A DNA stretch of 64,000 nucleotides, from contig NZ_QJRJ01000081.1 in NCBI RefSeq assembly GCF_003254625.1, positions 434,001 to 498,000 on the forward strand, given 5' to 3'. A program made the position numbers and the translations under genes. This DNA comes from Flavobacterium ginsenosidimutans. GTDB lineage: Bacteria > Bacteroidota > Bacteroidia > Flavobacteriales > Flavobacteriaceae. The notes below the pieces were generated by a model. The model saw only the letters and a program-made list of their open reading frames with translations, was not told the origin of the DNA and did not search any database. This document shows positions 8,274 to 17,000 of the stretch, in pieces. Positions within the stretch are counted from its first letter, which is position 1; each line of letters opens with the position of its first letter.

Positions 8274-9163
8274 TGAAAATTCAGAGAAAGTTTATTTTAG
8301 GGGACCAATGGATTTATTATAAAATTTATCTGGGTGAATTTACATCTGATCTTATCCTGGTAGACTTAATTAAAAGTCTGGTTGAGCATCTGCTGGAAGC
8401 AGGCATTATTGATAAGTTTTTCTTTATTCGCTATAATGAAGGCGGACACCACTTAAGAGTGAGATTCCATTTGGCCGGCAAAGAAAAAATTATTCATCTG
8501 ATCACGCTTTTTAACGAAGCTTTTAAAGAAAGCATGGAAAAAAACTTTGTTTCAAAGATTCAGGCTGACACATATGATCGCGAACTTGAACGCTATTTTG
8601 ATGAATGCATTATTTTTTCAGAAAACATATTTTACCATGACAGCATTGCCATTTTAGATTTTCTAGCCCTTATGCGAAAGAAGAATCTGGATGAAAATTA
8701 CAGGTGGCTTTATGGAATCTATATGATTGATTTTTTAATAAAAGATTTTGGATTCAATATGAATGAAAGGCTTAAAATCATTGAGTCGCTTAATGAATCT
8801 TTCAGCAGGGAGTTTAGTTTGGATAAGAGGCTTAAAGATCAGCTGGATGCTAAATTCCGAGCGGAAAGGGAAAAAATAAAAAGAATGCTGAATGGTGAAA
8901 ATGGAGATTTTCAATCTCGATTGAAATTGAAATCGCGTCATATTTCGTCGGATATTGCTGATTTAAAATTAAGGCTTGGCAGGGACGAACAGATTAAAAT
9001 TCTCGCCAGTTACATTCATATGTCCTGCAACAGATTGTTTAGGGGCAGCCAAAGAAAACATGAATTTGTCCTATATCATTTTTTATGGAAACATTACAGG
9101 TCCGAAGTTGGAAGAGCCAATCATCATAGCAAATCTCCAAAATCAAATGAAAGCCTTCTTTGA
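8273..9163 (+). CDS. Lantibiotic dehydratase, glutamate-elimination subunit (SpaB C-terminal type)
   Basis: A 296-residue stand-alone version of the LanB C-terminal domain, often annotated as thiopeptide-type bacteriocin biosynthesis protein. It removes the glutamyl group to leave dehydroalanine or dehydrobutyrine. Recognisable features are the start WIYYKIYLGEFTSDLILVDL and the motif FFIRYNEGGHHLRVRFHL (about residues 45-63), where this family has its conserved R-Y-x3-G-x-H-hydrophobic-R-hydrophobic-R pattern. Near the C-terminus, HMSCNRLFRGSQRKHEFVLY matches the HM-x2-NRL-x-G family motif. It overlaps the glutamylation subunit by one base. No cyclase (LanC), protease or exporter gene follows within the window, so the locus ends here. 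Confidence 0.88.
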   Translation: MKIQRKFILGDQWIYYKIYLGEFTSDLILVDLIKSLVEHLLEAGIIDKFFFIRYNEGGHHLRVRFHLAGKEKIIHLITLFNEAFKESMEKNFVSKIQADTYDRELERYFDECIIFSENIFYHDSIAILDFLALMRKKNLDENYRWLYGIYMIDFLIKDFGFNMNERLKIIESLNESFSREFSLDKRLKDQLDAKFRAEREKIKRMLNGENGDFQSRLKLKSRHISSDIADLKLRLGRDEQIKILASYIHMSCNRLFRGSQRKHEFVLYHFLWKHYRSEVGRANHHSKSPKSNESLL

Positions 9164-9245
9164 TCATATGGCAGATATGGATTATATGATTAGTGATCAT
9201 TAAAATTGCGTGAGAAAAATCTTTGTAATACATGGAGATGATTTA

Positions 9246-9275
9246 ATTGTTAATTTAAGAAAAATACTATATTTG
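9246..9275 (+). promoter_or_regulatory. Bacteroidota-type promoter before the hydrolase
   Basis: TATATTTG at 9268-9275 fits the TAnnTTTG -7 element of Bacteroidota sigma factors. ATTG at 9246-9249, 18 bases upstream, is an imperfect match to the -33 TTTG element. It lies 43 bases before the hydrolase start. Confidence 0.5.
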
Positions 9276-9317
9276 GTTTTTATTGCCAATACAGGAAATT
9301 CATAACCCAAATCTGAA

Positions 9318-10709
9318 ATGAAGAAAAAAATATTGCTGCTGCTGAGCTGTATCACTTTCGCAGCCAGTGCCCAACAGATCAGCGGAAGCTGGGCCGGAAC
9401 CCTTAAAGTGCAGTCTTCTTCCCTGAGGCTGGTATTCCATATCTCAAAAACGGAAGCAGGCTATTCAGCATTGATGGACAGCCCGGATCAAGGGGCTTAC
9501 GGGCTGCCGGCTGGCAGCGTCACTTTTACCGATCCGTCTCTTTTAATCGAAGCCCCGGCGATGGGAATTATCTATAGGGGAGAACTTAAAGATGATCATA
9601 TCACAGGAGTGTTCCAGCAGGGAGGGCAGAAATTTAATGTGGATCTCTTCCGCACTCTGACGCAGGAGGCCGAAGAAAGGAAAAGGCCTCAGGAGCCTTC
9701 AGCGCCCTATCCCTATTATACGGAAGAGGTTGTTTTTAAAAATGCAAAAGAGGGCATCGAGCTCTCGGGGACGCTCTCACTTCCCAAAAAAGAAGGAGTT
9801 TTTCCAGTTGCAATCCTGATAAGCGGCAGCGGGCCCCAAAACAGGGATGAAGAACTGATGGGGCACAAACCTTTTCTGGTGCTATCTGATTATCTTGTCA
9901 GAAAGGGGATAGGCGTACTGCGCTATGATGACCGCGGCACCGCTAAATCAGGCGGAGTATTCAAAACGGCGGTCACTGCTGATTTTGCCCAAGATGCCGC
10001 ATCGGCAGTGGAGTACCTGAAAACCAGAAAGGATGTCAATAAAAACAAGATAGGGCTTATCGGACACAGTGAAGGAGGCCTTATTGCGCCGATAGTGGCG
10101 AACTCATCAAAAAACACAGCTTTTATTATCCTGCTGGCTGGTCCGGCAATATCTGGAGACCAGCTGCTTCTAAAGCAGCAGGAGCTTATAGGGAAGGCTT
10201 CAGGGAAAAGCGAGGCGGAGATTCAGAAATCAAAGTCAGAGAATGAAAAAGCTTTTGAGATTGTAAAAAAGTATAGTGATCCGGCAGAATTAAAAGCTAA
10301 TATGACCCGTTACATCAGCGAAATTTCCCAAAACGATCCTGCTAAGCCTGAAGGGATTTCCCAGAAGGATTATGCAGAAGCGCAGGTTGCAAGAATTCTG
10401 ACCCCTTGGATGGCCAGCTTTATAAGATATAATCCTGAGCCTGTGCTGGAGAAGGTGAAGTGTCCTGTCCTAGCTTTAAACGGGGCAAAGGATCTGCAGG
10501 TGGCGCCAAAAGAGAATCTTGACGCCATGAGTAAAGCGCTGGGCAAAGGAGGCAATAAAAATATTGCCGTTAAGGAGCTGCCAGGCTTAAACCATATGTT
10601 TCAGGAATGCTCCACAGGACTGCCAAGCGAATATGGCCAGATCGAGCAGACAATTTCCCCTTTGGCTCTTAAAACAATCTCTGAATGGCTTGATTTATAT
10701 ATTAATTAA
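9318..10709 (+). CDS. Secreted alpha/beta hydrolase with N-terminal beta domain
   Basis: A 463-residue serine hydrolase. A signal peptide (KKKILLLLSCITFAASAQ) indicates export. Residues 20-120 form a small beta-rich domain found ahead of this hydrolase type in Bacteroidota. The hydrolase follows: strand and oxyanion region PVAILISGSGPQNRDEEL, nucleophile elbow GHSEGG with Ser251, acid in LALNGAKDLQVAP, and histidine in ELPGLNHMFQECS. The substrate cannot be read from sequence; esters or acylated peptides are typical for the family. It has its own promoter and is not obviously part of the lanthipeptide or SDP operons that flank it. A paralogue of the same architecture is at 56158-57546. Confidence 0.85.
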   Translation: MKKKILLLLSCITFAASAQQISGSWAGTLKVQSSSLRLVFHISKTEAGYSALMDSPDQGAYGLPAGSVTFTDPSLLIEAPAMGIIYRGELKDDHITGVFQQGGQKFNVDLFRTLTQEAEERKRPQEPSAPYPYYTEEVVFKNAKEGIELSGTLSLPKKEGVFPVAILISGSGPQNRDEELMGHKPFLVLSDYLVRKGIGVLRYDDRGTAKSGGVFKTAVTADFAQDAASAVEYLKTRKDVNKNKIGLIGHSEGGLIAPIVANSSKNTAFIILLAGPAISGDQLLLKQQELIGKASGKSEAEIQKSKSENEKAFEIVKKYSDPAELKANMTRYISEISQNDPAKPEGISQKDYAEAQVARILTPWMASFIRYNPEPVLEKVKCPVLALNGAKDLQVAPKENLDAMSKALGKGGNKNIAVKELPGLNHMFQECSTGLPSEYGQIEQTISPLALKTISEWLDLYIN

Positions 10710-10836
10710 GAAAAATACTAATTAATTTATGTAAATTATAAGTTTTTATTTATATTTTAATTTTTTTTATTTGAATATTATTATATATTCGCAGGATAAT
10801 TCCTATTACAAATAATAACCTAAAAAAATTATTTAA

Positions 10837-11520
10837 ATGAAAAAAATCAGAAAATTTTCCAGCAGTCCGCTGGCCATTATCCTAGTGGCCATGAATTTAT
10901 TATTTGCCAGCTGTTCCAGCGACGCGGCTTCATCTGCGGGCGATCAGACAGCGGCCAAGCTCAGCGGCGAAGAGCTTTTTAAATCCCTAATATTTGCGGA
11001 CGGTGAATTATCAGAGGCAGTTCCGGCGCTGAAAAGCGCATTTGACATGGGCGATCTTACTGCAGAGCAGAAAGCAAACTACAAGAAAGCCGAGCAGGAG
11101 GCTATTGCCTATCTTAAAGCAAAAGATGCGGCATATTTTGAAAAATTCCAGAAGCAGATCTATTCAAAGGATCCTGAAACTATTCTTGCGAGCATCAAAA
11201 AGGTCGCTGGGGACATAAAGCCGCTTATTGACAGCAAGCTGGCGGTGTATAACCTATCGGTTGAAAAAATCAGTAAGGAGTATTACCAGAAAAACGCAAA
11301 AAATGCCCCATTGTCTGCAAAAGTGCAGGTAGAGGCTTGCGGGGTATGGGCTCTGGCTGTGGGTGTGGTAGTGGTTGCAGTGGCTGTTTTCTATGTGGCG
11401 GCAATCTCAGAGGTTACCTTCGGTCTTGTAGAGCCTGTTCCTCCAATTACAGAGGAGGCTATTGCCCTGCAGGTTGCTGAAGGAATTGATGGGCTTGAGA
11501 CACCGATCGGACTAGAATGA
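10837..11520 (+). CDS. sdpC: SdpC-family antimicrobial peptide precursor (SDP / cannibalism toxin type)
   Basis: A 227-residue secreted precursor. Residues 1-26 look like an export signal ending in a lipobox (LLFASC, Cys26). The middle part carries the family pattern GEELFKSLIFADGELSEAVP (residues 44-63). Residues 164-190 form a strongly hydrophobic segment (VEACGVWALAVGVVVVAVAV) with Cys168, where the mature SDP toxin lies in Bacillus SdpC. A hydrophilic tail of about 35 residues follows. In Bacillus the 42-residue SDP peptide is cut out of SdpC with the help of SdpA and SdpB and collapses the proton motive force of sensitive cells. Here the toxin segment has one cysteine, so the intramolecular disulfide of Bacillus SDP cannot form. 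SdpA- and SdpB-like genes follow directly, which supports the call. Confidence 0.8.
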   Translation: MKKIRKFSSSPLAIILVAMNLLFASCSSDAASSAGDQTAAKLSGEELFKSLIFADGELSEAVPALKSAFDMGDLTAEQKANYKKAEQEAIAYLKAKDAAYFEKFQKQIYSKDPETILASIKKVAGDIKPLIDSKLAVYNLSVEKISKEYYQKNAKNAPLSAKVQVEACGVWALAVGVVVVAVAVFYVAAISEVTFGLVEPVPPITEEAIALQVAEGIDGLETPIGLE

Positions 11521-12047
11521 GAAGAAGCTTTTTAAAGATAGCCTATTTCTATTTTCTGGCGGCAGTATGCTTCTGCATAATCGCATATCTTACGGTTTTG
11601 AGCGTAAAGCCCAATCCGATAACGCTGCGCTACGACCTGCCGTTTAAAAATACGTTAAATGCCCTTGCCCCTCAAGGCTGGGCATTTTTCACCAAAGACG
11701 TTAAAAAGGATTATTTCAATCTTTACACACAGGACAGAGAGGAATTTCAGCTAAAGGCTTCAGGCACCGAACAGTTCTTTGGGTTTAAGCGCGACAACAG
11801 AATCATCAATCATAAAATCGGAAGCGTACTCAATAATGTGAATGCCAAATACTGGTATTCGTTTAAGGGCGATCCCCGAAAAGTGCCGCAGGACTCCCTT
11901 ACAAAACTCTCCATAAAGATAAGCCCTCCGATGGTTTACGGAGTGTTTCTGGTCGAAAAGGGGAAGCCCCTTCCATATGAGTGGCACATTTCAAAACTGA
12001 ATGTGCGCCAGACCATGGATTATGTATTGCTTGAAATAAAAAAATAA
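11517..12047 (+). CDS. sdpA: SdpA-family antimicrobial peptide maturation protein
   Basis: A 176-residue protein with one N-terminal membrane anchor (YFYFLAAVCFCIIAYLTVL). The family motif NALAPQGWAFFTKDVKKDYF is at about residues 47-66. SdpA in Bacillus is needed with SdpB to turn pro-SdpC into active toxin. The start overlaps the sdpC stop in an ATGA arrangement, and SdpB starts four bases after its stop, so the three genes are tightly coupled. The motif and the gene order together make the call firm, although the chemical step performed by SdpA is not settled even in Bacillus. Confidence 0.85.
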   Translation: MRRSFLKIAYFYFLAAVCFCIIAYLTVLSVKPNPITLRYDLPFKNTLNALAPQGWAFFTKDVKKDYFNLYTQDREEFQLKASGTEQFFGFKRDNRIINHKIGSVLNNVNAKYWYSFKGDPRKVPQDSLTKLSIKISPPMVYGVFLVEKGKPLPYEWHISKLNVRQTMDYVLLEIKK

Positions 12048-12051
12048 ACGC

Positions 12052-12987
12052 ATGATTTTAAAACAACTCAGCGCAGCTGAATCATTTGTCAATAAAAACT
12101 GGTGGTCAAACTGGATGGGCCTTAGCAGGACCATTATGGCATCATCGCTCATTTTAACGCTGCTGTCCAACAGCAGGTACACGCTTTTTTTTACGGGCTA
12201 TCAGAATGAGACTTTCCATAAGTTCACGCATTATGAATTTAATTTTTTCTCTTTCTTCAGTGATTTTCAGACCGGCATTGCCTTCGCTGTGGCAGGTCTG
12301 CTGCTGGCAGCCTCGGGAATCTATCCGCGTTTCACCTGCGTGCTGCACTGGTTTATAGCCTACAGCTTCAGCATCACATCAACCTGCATGGACGGAGGGG
12401 ACCAGGTATCAGCGATACTGGCCCTGCTTTTAATGCCGATCTGCCTGCTGGATAAAAGGAAATGGCACTGGTCAGAGGATACCGCTGTACATTCCTTTTT
12501 CGCCAAAGCCACAGCTGCAGCGGCTTTTTATCTAATGTCATTTCAGATATTTGTAATCTACTTTTTCGCTTCAGTGGGAAAATTTAAAATAGAGGAATGG
12601 AAAAATGGAACTGCCCTGTACTACTGGTTTACCCAGCCATTGTTCGGTGTGACTGATTTTTTCAAGCCTTTTATTGAAGTGATTCTCAGCAGTCCGGTGC
12701 TCACAACGCTGCTTAACTGGTCGGTTCTTGTCATTGAATTATTGATTGCTTTGAGTATCTTTACAGCGGATGCAGAGAGAAAGAAAAAGATTGTTTTCGT
12801 AGGCATGCTCTTTCATTTTTTCATTGCGCTTTTTATGGGCATAATCAGTTTTTCATTCGTAATGTGTTCTGCCTTATTATTATTAATCTCTAATACAGCT
12901 AATTATGAATTCAGAAATGCTAATCTGCCTAGTGCTGCTTTTGATTTCAGGAGTCTATTATTTCTTCCAGCCAAAAAAGATAAATAG
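12052..12987 (+). CDS. sdpB: SdpB-family membrane protein (HTTM domain)
   Basis: A 311-residue multi-spanning membrane protein of the HTTM type, the fold shared by vitamin K-dependent gamma-carboxylases and SdpB. Features include the start NWWSNWMGLSRTIMASSLIL, a loop DGGDQVSAILALLLMP, and YFFASVGKFKIEEWKNGTAL ahead of a further membrane pair. At least six hydrophobic spans can be seen. SdpB acts with SdpA in production of active SDP from SdpC. The last 83 bases overlap the start of the downstream SdpI-like gene in another frame. Confidence 0.85.
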   Translation: MILKQLSAAESFVNKNWWSNWMGLSRTIMASSLILTLLSNSRYTLFFTGYQNETFHKFTHYEFNFFSFFSDFQTGIAFAVAGLLLAASGIYPRFTCVLHWFIAYSFSITSTCMDGGDQVSAILALLLMPICLLDKRKWHWSEDTAVHSFFAKATAAAAFYLMSFQIFVIYFFASVGKFKIEEWKNGTALYYWFTQPLFGVTDFFKPFIEVILSSPVLTTLLNWSVLVIELLIALSIFTADAERKKKIVFVGMLFHFFIALFMGIISFSFVMCSALLLLISNTANYEFRNANLPSAAFDFRSLLFLPAKKDK

Positions 12988-13228
12988 GTTTTACGGCTAT
13001 AGAAGCAGCAAATCAATGAAAAATCTGTCTAACTGGCAGTATTCTAACAGGCTTGCAGCCATAGTGCTATTTTGGATAGCATTGTTCAATTCCATATTTG
13101 TATCAGTTATTTTCCTTTTAGGCGGAAGCCTGAACAAAAACATGTTCGGGATTTTTTTAATTGCCCAATTTGTTTTCATGTTTTTTTACATAGAAAGAAA
13201 GATCGGAGAATATGAAAAGAAATTGTAA
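12905..13228 (+). CDS. sdpI: SdpI-family immunity protein
   Basis: A 107-residue membrane protein with three hydrophobic spans (MLICLVLLLISGVYYFF, AAIVLFWIALFNSIFVSVIF, FGIFLIAQFVFMFFYI). The stretch INRFYGYRSSKSMKNLSNWQ after the first span is the SdpI/YhfL signature (GYRT-x-x-S-x-K, then W and a conserved N). In Bacillus, SdpI protects the producer against SDP and also acts as a receptor sequestering the SdpR repressor. No SdpR-like regulator is seen here. The gene starts inside sdpB (83-base overlap, or 71 if the second Met is used); the first membrane span lies in the overlap, so a later start is unlikely. Confidence 0.82.
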   Translation: MNSEMLICLVLLLISGVYYFFQPKKINRFYGYRSSKSMKNLSNWQYSNRLAAIVLFWIALFNSIFVSVIFLLGGSLNKNMFGIFLIAQFVFMFFYIERKIGEYEKKL

Positions 13229-13324
13229 ATTGATTTGCAAGAATTGCTGAAGCAGCATGTAAAGCCATGTAAGCCTTAAGATTTTGACTTTTTTTTATGC
13301 TTGGGCATGGATGTAGTGCTTTTG

Positions 13325-13620
13325 GCAATGCATCAGATGTGCTGGCGGTTAGCTATTGCATAAAACATTTGCAGATTATCAATGATTTATAGTAGTATCG
13401 CATAAAAATTAAAACAGCCTTCGGGCTGTTTTTTTATTTTATAATCTGTTATATGCCAGATGGTTTATGGCTGTTTTCTTTTTAGGCTGTTTTTGCTTAT
13501 TGATTGTTTTTTTTAGACTGTTTTTTTTAGACTGTTTTTTTTAGACTGTTTTTTTTTCATTTGGCTGGTGACAGGGATACTTATTATAGAGGGGGAGCTT
13601 TCTGATAGCTGTGCTGCAAT
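13325..13620 (+). repeat. Dispersed intergenic repeat, copy A
   Basis: This stretch is clearly similar over about 250 bases to 30905-31155: shared blocks include AACATTTGCAGATTAT, GATTTATAGTAGTAT, the hairpin AACAGCC/GGCTGTT, and GGTTTATGGCTGTTTTCTTT. It ends in a GGCTGGTGACAGGG core found in several other gaps. Copy A contains three tandem 14-base units (TTTTTTTTAGACTG, 13507-13548); copy B has a looser version. It lies between sdpI and the NRPS-like gene. Confidence 0.75.
13413..13437 (+). terminator. Rho-independent terminator after the sdp operon
   Basis: AACAGCC (13413-13419) pairs with GGCTGTT (13424-13430) around a TTCG loop and is followed by a run of T. It lies 185 bases after sdpI and is part of the dispersed repeat, so it may have arrived with that repeat. 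Confidence 0.7.
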
Positions 13621-14040
13621 TTAAATTTATGCGGAAGCTTTTAGTTTAGGATGCTATCCGTTTTCAATCGCAATAAAAGCAGGCCAAGCTAGCGGCCATC
13701 GCATGCGCGGTGCGCATAACGGACTCCAGCTTCTTTGTCCGCCTTCGGGGCTTATAGCGCCACTGCATTCTTCGTGCCCGCTTTTTCTGCGCTTTCTTTT
13801 TTTTTTTTTCGTTTTTTCTTTTGCAATGCAATATGTAATTAGAGGCAATGCTCTATATATATGCTTGTTGGTTTAATTTGTTTATTTACAGCGTGTTAAA
13901 TTTAAATTATTATTGGGGACAGGTTTAATTTGTAAGATATTTTTTAGTTATTTTGTTTATGTGTTTTTTAATGTTAAAAAATATATTAAGCTTGTCTATC
14001 AGTGTTTTAAAAATTAGTGTCTAACATAAAATTTTGCCCA
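13621..14040. other. Gap with a GC-rich island before the A-T-R gene
   Basis: Bases 13675-13795 are unusually GC-rich between AT-rich flanks, with short self-complementary stretches such as GCATGCGCGGTGCGC. A minus-strand frame of 64 codons covers it but is dominated by a low-complexity Lys/Arg start and looks non-coding. Bases 13850-14040 are AT-rich and should hold the promoter of the next gene; no clear TAnnTTTG element was found. Confidence 0.4.
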
Positions 14041-17000
14041 ATGGAAAAAGAAATGGATTCTGGCAACGAAATGAAAAATGATTATCCAACAGTCGGCTTT
14101 CAGGATAATGCCGGCAATATTATAAGACAGATTGAGAAAATTGCAGAGCGGTATCCCCATAAATCGGCACTTGCCGATGGGGGAGGGAAAACCGCTTATG
14201 GGGACCTCAATGCCAAGGCCAATCGGCTGGCACGTTATTTACGGCTGCATGGAATTGGGCGGGGAGGGAGAGTGGGAGTGTGCCTTCCGCAGTCCGCCGA
14301 CCGCATTATTGCTTTTTTGGCCATTTTAAAGTCAGGGGCAGCCTATCTTCCCATAGACGGAGAATTGCCCCAGGCACGGATACATCTGATGGCCGACGAT
14401 GCTGAAATCGATCTGCTGCTGACCAGCCGGGAATATTTGGAAAAAGCCGGCAAAGATGGAATTGAAAGCATCGCATTGGACCTTCTGTTTCAGGATGATG
14501 GATATAAGCAGATGCCTGAAGACGGCATGCATGCTGAAATCCTGCCTCAGAACCCCGCTTATATCATCTATACTTCCGGGAGCACGGGAACGCCCAAAGG
14601 CGTCGTTATCGCACATGGGGCCTTTTATAATTTTGTGCGGCAGCAGGCTGAGGTTTTAGGCCTGTCTTCTGAGAGCAAAACGCTGCAGTTTGCCTCTCCC
14701 AGTTTTGATGCCGCTGTGATTGATATCTGGACGCCCCTGATAAAAGGCGCCTGCATATACCTATATCCCAACAACAGGATTGTCGGCGAGCCGCTTTTGG
14801 ATTTTATTGCGGCCCATAATATCGATACAGTGCCTCTTATGCCTCCGATGGTATTGGCTTCACTGCCTCTAGATAAGCCCATAGGCAATCTAAAGGCCAT
14901 CGCAGTTGGCGGTGAGGCCTGCAGTGAAAGCACTGTGAGATCCTGGTGCAGGAAAGTGCGTCTGATCAATAGCTACGGACCGACAGAGGCTACAGTTGCC
15001 GTAAGCAATTATGAGTTTAAAGAGGAAACGGATCCGAGAATTATCGGATCTGCAATGCCCAATGTAAATCTACTGGTCTTAGATGAAGATCTCAGGCCCG
15101 CAGCCAAAGGAGCCATCGGAGAGCTCTATATAGGCGGCCCCCAGCTGGCATTGGGCTATCTGAACCGGCCCGAGGATACCAGAAAAGCTTTTCTGCAGGC
15201 CCCGGAATGGCTTTCAGGCCAGCTGCAGGGCAGCGGGACTATCTATAAGACGGGAGATATGGTGCTTGAAAGGCCCGACGGAAATCTCGAATTCTGCGGC
15301 AGAAAGGACGATCAGGTCAAAATCAGAGGCTACCGCATTGAGCTTGCAGAAATTGAATACAATATGGCCAAATTGCCTCAGATTTCAAAGGCGGCAGTTA
15401 AGGTTGAAAAAAAGGCCAATGGCCTGCCCGCGCTCGTTGCTTTTGTCAAGCTCCGAGGCATTGGGGATGATCGGGCAAAATCCCTGCAGGGCATCAGAGC
15501 AAAGCTGCAGCAGGCAATGCCCCCGTATATGCTTCCCGATAAAATCATTGCCGTGGATGAAATGCCCCTGACGCATGCCGGCAAAATAGATAAAGCGCTT
15601 TTGGAAATCCCCGAGAGCCAGATTAAAAATGCCAGTCAGCCGAAATGGAAGCAAGATAACCTCACTGAAATTGTAAGGCATATCTGGAAGGAGCTGCTTT
15701 CGGCCGAAGACATTGGAGAGGAAGATGATTTTTTTGATTTGGGAGGGCATTCCCTGCTATTGGCGCAGCTTTATGCCCTTCTTCCCGAGCCTGTAAGAAA
15801 TAGGATCAGCCTGCCGGAACTTTACATTTTCACGACTATTTCTGCGTTTGTAAAAGAAATTGACAAACGTATGCTTGAAACGGAGATTACGCAGCAGGCT
15901 AAGGCCCGAATAATGGCCAGCGAGCTGATTCAGGATTCGGAGCTGCGGATTGATTTTACTGTGGAGGCACTGCCGGATGCCGCTGTGCTGGGCAATCCCA
16001 AGAATGTTTTTCTGACGGGCGCGACCGGTTTTGTCGGCTCCCATCTATTGGCGGAGCTTCTGCAGGATACGGCCGCCAAAATATACTGCCTGGTGCGCGC
16101 CCCGTCTGCCAATGAGGGGCTGCAGCGCATTAGAAGCACTTTTGCAAAATTTAAGCTGCCCTGGCCTGCCGATTATGATGGCCGGATTGAAGCGATGCCA
16201 GGAGACCTGTCTCTGCCCCGCTTTGGAATGGAAGATCAGGCTTACCGCTTCATTGCAGAGGAGATGGAAGTCATATACCATTCGGGAAGCTCCGTAAGCT
16301 ATGTGCAGCCGTATCCGCTGATTAAAAAGCCCAATATTGACGGGCTGCACAATATTATCGGTCTGGCCGCCGCAGCAAGAGTGAAATTTCTGGTGCTGCT
16401 CTCCTCAATGGGCGTCTTTAGCTGGGGAAGGCCTTTTACCGGAAAAACATGGATGTATGAGGATGATGCCATAGGCCAGAACCTCGAAGCGGTCTGCCGT
16501 GACTTAGGCTACATTAAAAGCAAATGGGTAATGGAAAGCATTGCCGAAAAGGCAAAGGCAAAAGGGCTTCCCATCATAAATTTCAGGCTGGGCTTTGCAG
16601 TATGCCATGGCGCTTCGGGCGCAACTGAAATGAACCAGTGGTGGGGTGCGCTCATAAGAAGCTGCGTCGAGCTGAAATCATTTCCGCTGGTGATGGGGCT
16701 AAAGGATGAACTGACAACAGTGGATTATATGTGCAGGGCCATTATGCACATCAGCAGAAAGAAGGAAGCCGTAGGCTTAAATTTCCATCTTTCCCCTCTG
16801 GCGGAAAATGACGTGTCCCTAACGGATTTCTGCGCTAAAATGAATGAATATTACGCCATGGGCTTGGAAGGGATGGAGTATCACCAATGGCTCAGCCAAT
16901 GGAAATATGACCATAATCTTCCCATATATCCTCTGCTGAGCCTCTTTACAGAGGATGTGCACGAGGGCAGATCCCTGGTGGAAGCCTATGAGAATACCTA

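Noticed and set aside
13654..13848. Minus-strand frame of 64 codons over the GC-rich island
   Set aside because: It begins with a low-complexity Lys/Arg run produced by a T-tract, and the rest follows GC-rich structured DNA; not a credible protein.
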